Source: Pseudomonas putida (GTDB taxonomy: Bacteria > Pseudomonadota > Gammaproteobacteria > Pseudomonadales > Pseudomonadaceae). From it: DNA of 64,000 nucleotides. The translations under genes were made by a program, and so were the position numbers. Shown one piece after another: positions 61,389 to 64,000 of this stretch. The notes beneath the pieces were generated by a model. The model made no database searches, had not been told where the DNA came from, and saw only the letters and a program-made list of their open reading frames with translations. The stretch lies in the NCBI RefSeq assembly GCF_003228315.1, contig NZ_CP029693.1, positions 6,110,501 through 6,174,500 on the forward strand, written 5' to 3'. The first letter of the stretch is position 1, and each line of letters starts with the position of its first letter.

Positions 61389-62614
61389 TATTTCGCCTGT
61401 TGCTCCGGGGCGGTGCCCTGGGCGCAAAGTTTCTGCTGGTGTTGGCCATCACCCATTACCTGGGGTATGACGCCCTGGGTTTTTACGGCGTGGTGGTGGC
61501 CGCGTCGCTGATTGCGTCGAAGTTCTACAGCGTCGGTTTCAGCTCCGAAATCAATCGGCTGATCAGCGTCGGGCTCAGCTCACGTCGGGTCGTCGACAAG
61601 GTGCTGCTGCTGTATCTGGCTGTGGGGCTGGTGTTGTCGGTGGCGACGGTGGCGATCTATTCGTTGTTCCAGGACGTGCAGGCGAGTGTCGCGCTGATTC
61701 TCTGCGTGACGCTGGTGTTGCTCACCGAGCATCTGTCGTTCGAGATCAACTCCTTCGTGTTCTCCGCGCAGAAAGCCACCTGGGGCGCGCTGCTGTTTTT
61801 CATCAAGACCGGGCTTTGGGCATTGCTCGCGGTGGGCGGGCTGATGCTCGGCCAGGTGTCGGCGATCGACACGGTGCTGTGGTTGTGGGTGGCGGCCAAC
61901 GGGGTGGTGATGGTGGCCGGTTACCTGATCGTCGCCCGGCTGCATCAGGGCAGGGCGAAGAGTGAGCTGGGCGCGACATCGGTGTGGAAGGCCGGCCTGC
62001 CGTTTTACCTGGGCACCGGCCTGATTGCCTTGAGTCAGTACGTCGAGCGGTTCCTGATTATCGACCTCGAACCCTATGCCAGCCTGGGTAAATACGTGTA
62101 CGCCTGGTCGGCGGCCAATACCTTGCAGGCCTTGTCTTACGCGGTGGTGGCGGTGGTGGGCATTCCGGTGTTGTCCAAGCGTTTCCAGCGTGACCAGCAG
62201 GCGTTCACGGTCCGGCAACTGTTCGTCAATCAGTGGGTCATGCGCTCGCTGATGGTGTCGGCGGCGGTGGCGGTGCTGATTTATCTGTTCTTCAACGTCG
62301 CCCTGGATTACGTCGCGGCAACGGTGCCGCGTCCGGATAACGCGATCCTCGGTGTGCTGATTGTTTCCTTCGCCCTGCGCGCTGTCGGCGACATCGTCTG
62401 GGGCGGGCTGATCGCCTCGAAAAACAGCCGGGTATCGGTCGCCAGCGCAGCCATCTGTCTGCTGGTATCGACACCGGTCAGCTATCTGTTGATCAAGCAC
62501 CACTCGATTTATGGCGCCGCCTGGGGCAACGTCTTCGCGATCTGCGTGCAGCTCGGCGTGATCGCCCTGTTGACCCGTGCACCTCGTGCGAAAGGGGCCC
62601 TGGCATGGGATTGA
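61385..62614 (+). CDS. Polysaccharide flippase (Wzx/MOP superfamily)
   Basis: A 409-residue integral inner-membrane protein with about 10-12 hydrophobic segments along its whole length and no large soluble domain, in the pattern of oligosaccharide flippases. It would move lipid-linked repeat units to the periplasm. The start overlaps the pyruvyltransferase stop and its 3' end overlaps the next gene by 10 bp, so translation of the three is coupled. The assignment rests on topology and context rather than sharp motifs. Confidence 0.78.
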   Translation: MIFRLLLRGGALGAKFLLVLAITHYLGYDALGFYGVVVAASLIASKFYSVGFSSEINRLISVGLSSRRVVDKVLLLYLAVGLVLSVATVAIYSLFQDVQASVALILCVTLVLLTEHLSFEINSFVFSAQKATWGALLFFIKTGLWALLAVGGLMLGQVSAIDTVLWLWVAANGVVMVAGYLIVARLHQGRAKSELGATSVWKAGLPFYLGTGLIALSQYVERFLIIDLEPYASLGKYVYAWSAANTLQALSYAVVAVVGIPVLSKRFQRDQQAFTVRQLFVNQWVMRSLMVSAAVAVLIYLFFNVALDYVAATVPRPDNAILGVLIVSFALRAVGDIVWGGLIASKNSRVSVASAAICLLVSTPVSYLLIKHHSIYGAAWGNVFAICVQLGVIALLTRAPRAKGALAWD

Positions 62615-63717
62615 AACTGCCCAGCATCGAGTTTCGCGGTCGCAAACTCGATTCGTCGCTGTCGTTCCTGATTCTGTTCACCGGCCTGTTCCTGTCGGTG
62701 GCCATGCCGCTGCTGATCTCCCGGGATCCGGGCCCGGACGCCATGACCTTGTGGTCGTCCTACGCCCGTGCCGACAACTGCAACTTCTGGAATCCCTTCT
62801 CGCCGGATCGTTCGTCCTACGAGTGTTCGGCATTCCTCCTGCGGCCCACCGGCATCAATTTGACCAACGCCTGGGCCTACGGGATGTTCTGCAATTTCTT
62901 CCTGACGGCGATCCCGGTTTTCATCTTCCGGCGTATGCCGCTGACGATCTTCCTGACCCTGTGTCTGTGGGGCGTGGTGCGCTCGTTCTTCCTGGAAAAC
63001 CTGACCAAGGAAATCATCGTGTCGGTGGCGGTCCTGTCGATCCTGCTGACGTCTTATTCCAGTCGATACCGTGTGGGGTTTTTCCTGTCCGCGCTGATTT
63101 ACGGCGTGCTGATCCGACCCTACTGGATCCTGTTTTCCCTGGCCTGGGTCGGGGTCTGCGTGATGAAGAAGTACGTCTCGCGGGTGACCTTCTTCCTGAT
63201 GCTGTTCCTGTTCTACCTGGCGATCGCCACGGCGATTCAATTGGCGCTTGGTTACTCGGTGTCGTCGATTCGCGCCAGCAACAACGAACTGCGCACGGCG
63301 GGGGAGGAGGGTTCGAAGTCGTTGATCGTGTCCTGGATCAACGGCGGGGATTTCGTTTCCCAGGCGCTGGACTCGCTGGTGATCTTCTTCCGGCTGTCGT
63401 TTCCCGTGGAGCTGATCATGCTGTCCGGTCCCGGCCAGGTGATCTTCGTGTCGTTGATGATCATGACCGCGTTGTTGCTGTTCAAGGTGATCACCTCGAC
63501 CGACTACAAGGGCGTGCCGATCCAGACCAAGGCCAAGGAACTGATCGCGATTCCCCTGTCTTTTTTGCTGGTCCAGGGTTTGTTCGAACCGGACTTCGGT
63601 TCGTTCGCCCGGCATTTTTCCATGGTGGTGCCGGTGCTGTTCGTCGGGTTGGGCTTGATGCTGCGTGCCCGCAAACCCGTGTTGGTTGAATCAAGAATTC
63701 CTAACCTGGAAACCTGA
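62605..63717 (+). CDS. Multi-pass membrane protein, candidate polysaccharide polymerase (Wzy-like)
   Basis: A 370-residue integral membrane protein with roughly 9-10 hydrophobic segments and a periplasm-facing loop of about 70 residues after the first (LISRDPGPDAMTLWSSYARADNC). No known motif is recognised. Position after a flippase and the lack of another polymerase candidate suggest Wzy. It begins inside the flippase gene. Wzy proteins are too diverse for a confident call from sequence alone. Confidence 0.6.
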   Translation: MGLKLPSIEFRGRKLDSSLSFLILFTGLFLSVAMPLLISRDPGPDAMTLWSSYARADNCNFWNPFSPDRSSYECSAFLLRPTGINLTNAWAYGMFCNFFLTAIPVFIFRRMPLTIFLTLCLWGVVRSFFLENLTKEIIVSVAVLSILLTSYSSRYRVGFFLSALIYGVLIRPYWILFSLAWVGVCVMKKYVSRVTFFLMLFLFYLAIATAIQLALGYSVSSIRASNNELRTAGEEGSKSLIVSWINGGDFVSQALDSLVIFFRLSFPVELIMLSGPGQVIFVSLMIMTALLLFKVITSTDYKGVPIQTKAKELIAIPLSFLLVQGLFEPDFGSFARHFSMVVPVLFVGLGLMLRARKPVLVESRIPNLET

Positions 63718-63734
63718 GTCGAGGCGTGTGTTTT

Positions 63735-64000
63735 ATGTCGAGCAAGAAAAAATCCCTGGAGATCGAAACCCTGCGCGGCCTGGCGTGCCTGCTGCTGGTG
63801 CTCTATCACGTGATCGGTCCGCTGGGCGGCGGCTTGAAAATTGACCTGGGTTCGCCGTTCCGGGTAATCGCCGATTCCATGGTGTACGTGCGCATGCCGT
63901 TGTTCACCTTTATCTCGGGCTACATCTATTCCATCTACAAAATCCGCAACAACGACTTCCAGGGCTTTTTTGCCGGCAAGGTCCGGCGGCTGCTGGTGCC
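63735..64000 (+). CDS. Acyltransferase family 3 protein, truncated by the window edge
   Basis: The first 88 residues are visible and the frame is open at 64000. It begins SKKKSLEIETLRGLACLLLVLYHVIG, the acyltransferase-3 first helix with the conserved Arg-Gly and catalytic-type His, followed by MPLFTFISGYIYS. Such membrane proteins O-acylate extracellular polysaccharides. It starts 17 bp after the Wzy-like gene, so it belongs to the same operon. Confidence 0.82.
   Translation, partial: MSSKKKSLEIETLRGLACLLLVLYHVIGPLGGGLKIDLGSPFRVIADSMVYVRMPLFTFISGYIYSIYKIRNNDFQGFFAGKVRRLLV

Overview
The window reads as chromosome of a fluorescent-group Pseudomonas (P. fluorescens/P. putida type). This rests on protein families and gene order, not a database search: aer-acnA-rlmM-tusA-MATE-pdxB, then slt-uup-usp-fadBA-topA-lexA-sulA-psrA-nagZ-mfd-gap-sthA-lolCDE, then copSR-cupredoxin-queF-mlaA-rssBC-tal. 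As far as I recall, these blocks follow P. aeruginosa PAO1 gene order. GC is high and coding is dense on both strands. The intergenic gaps carry many paired, inverted REP elements (cores such as GAGCGAGCCTGCTCGC), as is typical of this group. I saw no tRNA, rRNA, insertion sequence, prophage or CRISPR array.

Layout. 0-12.5 kb: an alpha/beta hydrolase, the energy-taxis receptor Aer, aconitase A, RlmM, TusA, a MATE exporter, PdxB, a small conserved protein and an ABC exporter. 12.6-18 kb: lytic transglycosylase Slt, ABC-F ATPase Uup, a universal stress protein and a small membrane protein. 18-30 kb: fatty acid oxidation (fadBA), DUF1653, topoisomerase I, the SOS pair lexA-sulA with two LexA boxes, the fatty-acid regulator psrA with two operator palindromes, nagZ and a methylthioinosine phosphorylase. 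30-37 kb: a leftward operon mfd-csiV-SWIM/SNF2 helicase. 37-46 kb: a long-form GAPDH, an ApbE lipoprotein, transhydrogenase SthA, a phosphodiesterase, a PilZ-like protein and the lipoprotein exporter LolCDE. 46-49 kb: copper two-component system CopSR, divergent from a secreted cupredoxin. 49-55 kb: QueF, DUF4404, a catalytically degenerate phosphonatase-like HAD protein, MlaA, the RssB-RssC pair and transaldolase.

55-64 kb: an exopolysaccharide locus running off the right edge. A secreted GH-A-type glycosidase is divergent from a phosphatase-tyrosine kinase pair (Wzb/Wzc-like), followed by a GT4 glycosyltransferase, a polysaccharide pyruvyltransferase, a Wzx-like flippase, a Wzy-like membrane protein and a truncated acyltransferase. 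Together they suggest a Wzx/Wzy-type polymer carrying pyruvate ketals and O-acyl groups. No Wza-type outer membrane channel is visible. This is the most accessory-looking part of the window and has no REP elements.

Other points of interest: a candidate leftward small RNA at about 17.97-18.1 kb, a perfect 41-bp inverted repeat at 29,984-30,074, a strong terminator between lolD and lolE, and a 37-codon ORF overlapping the nagZ start.
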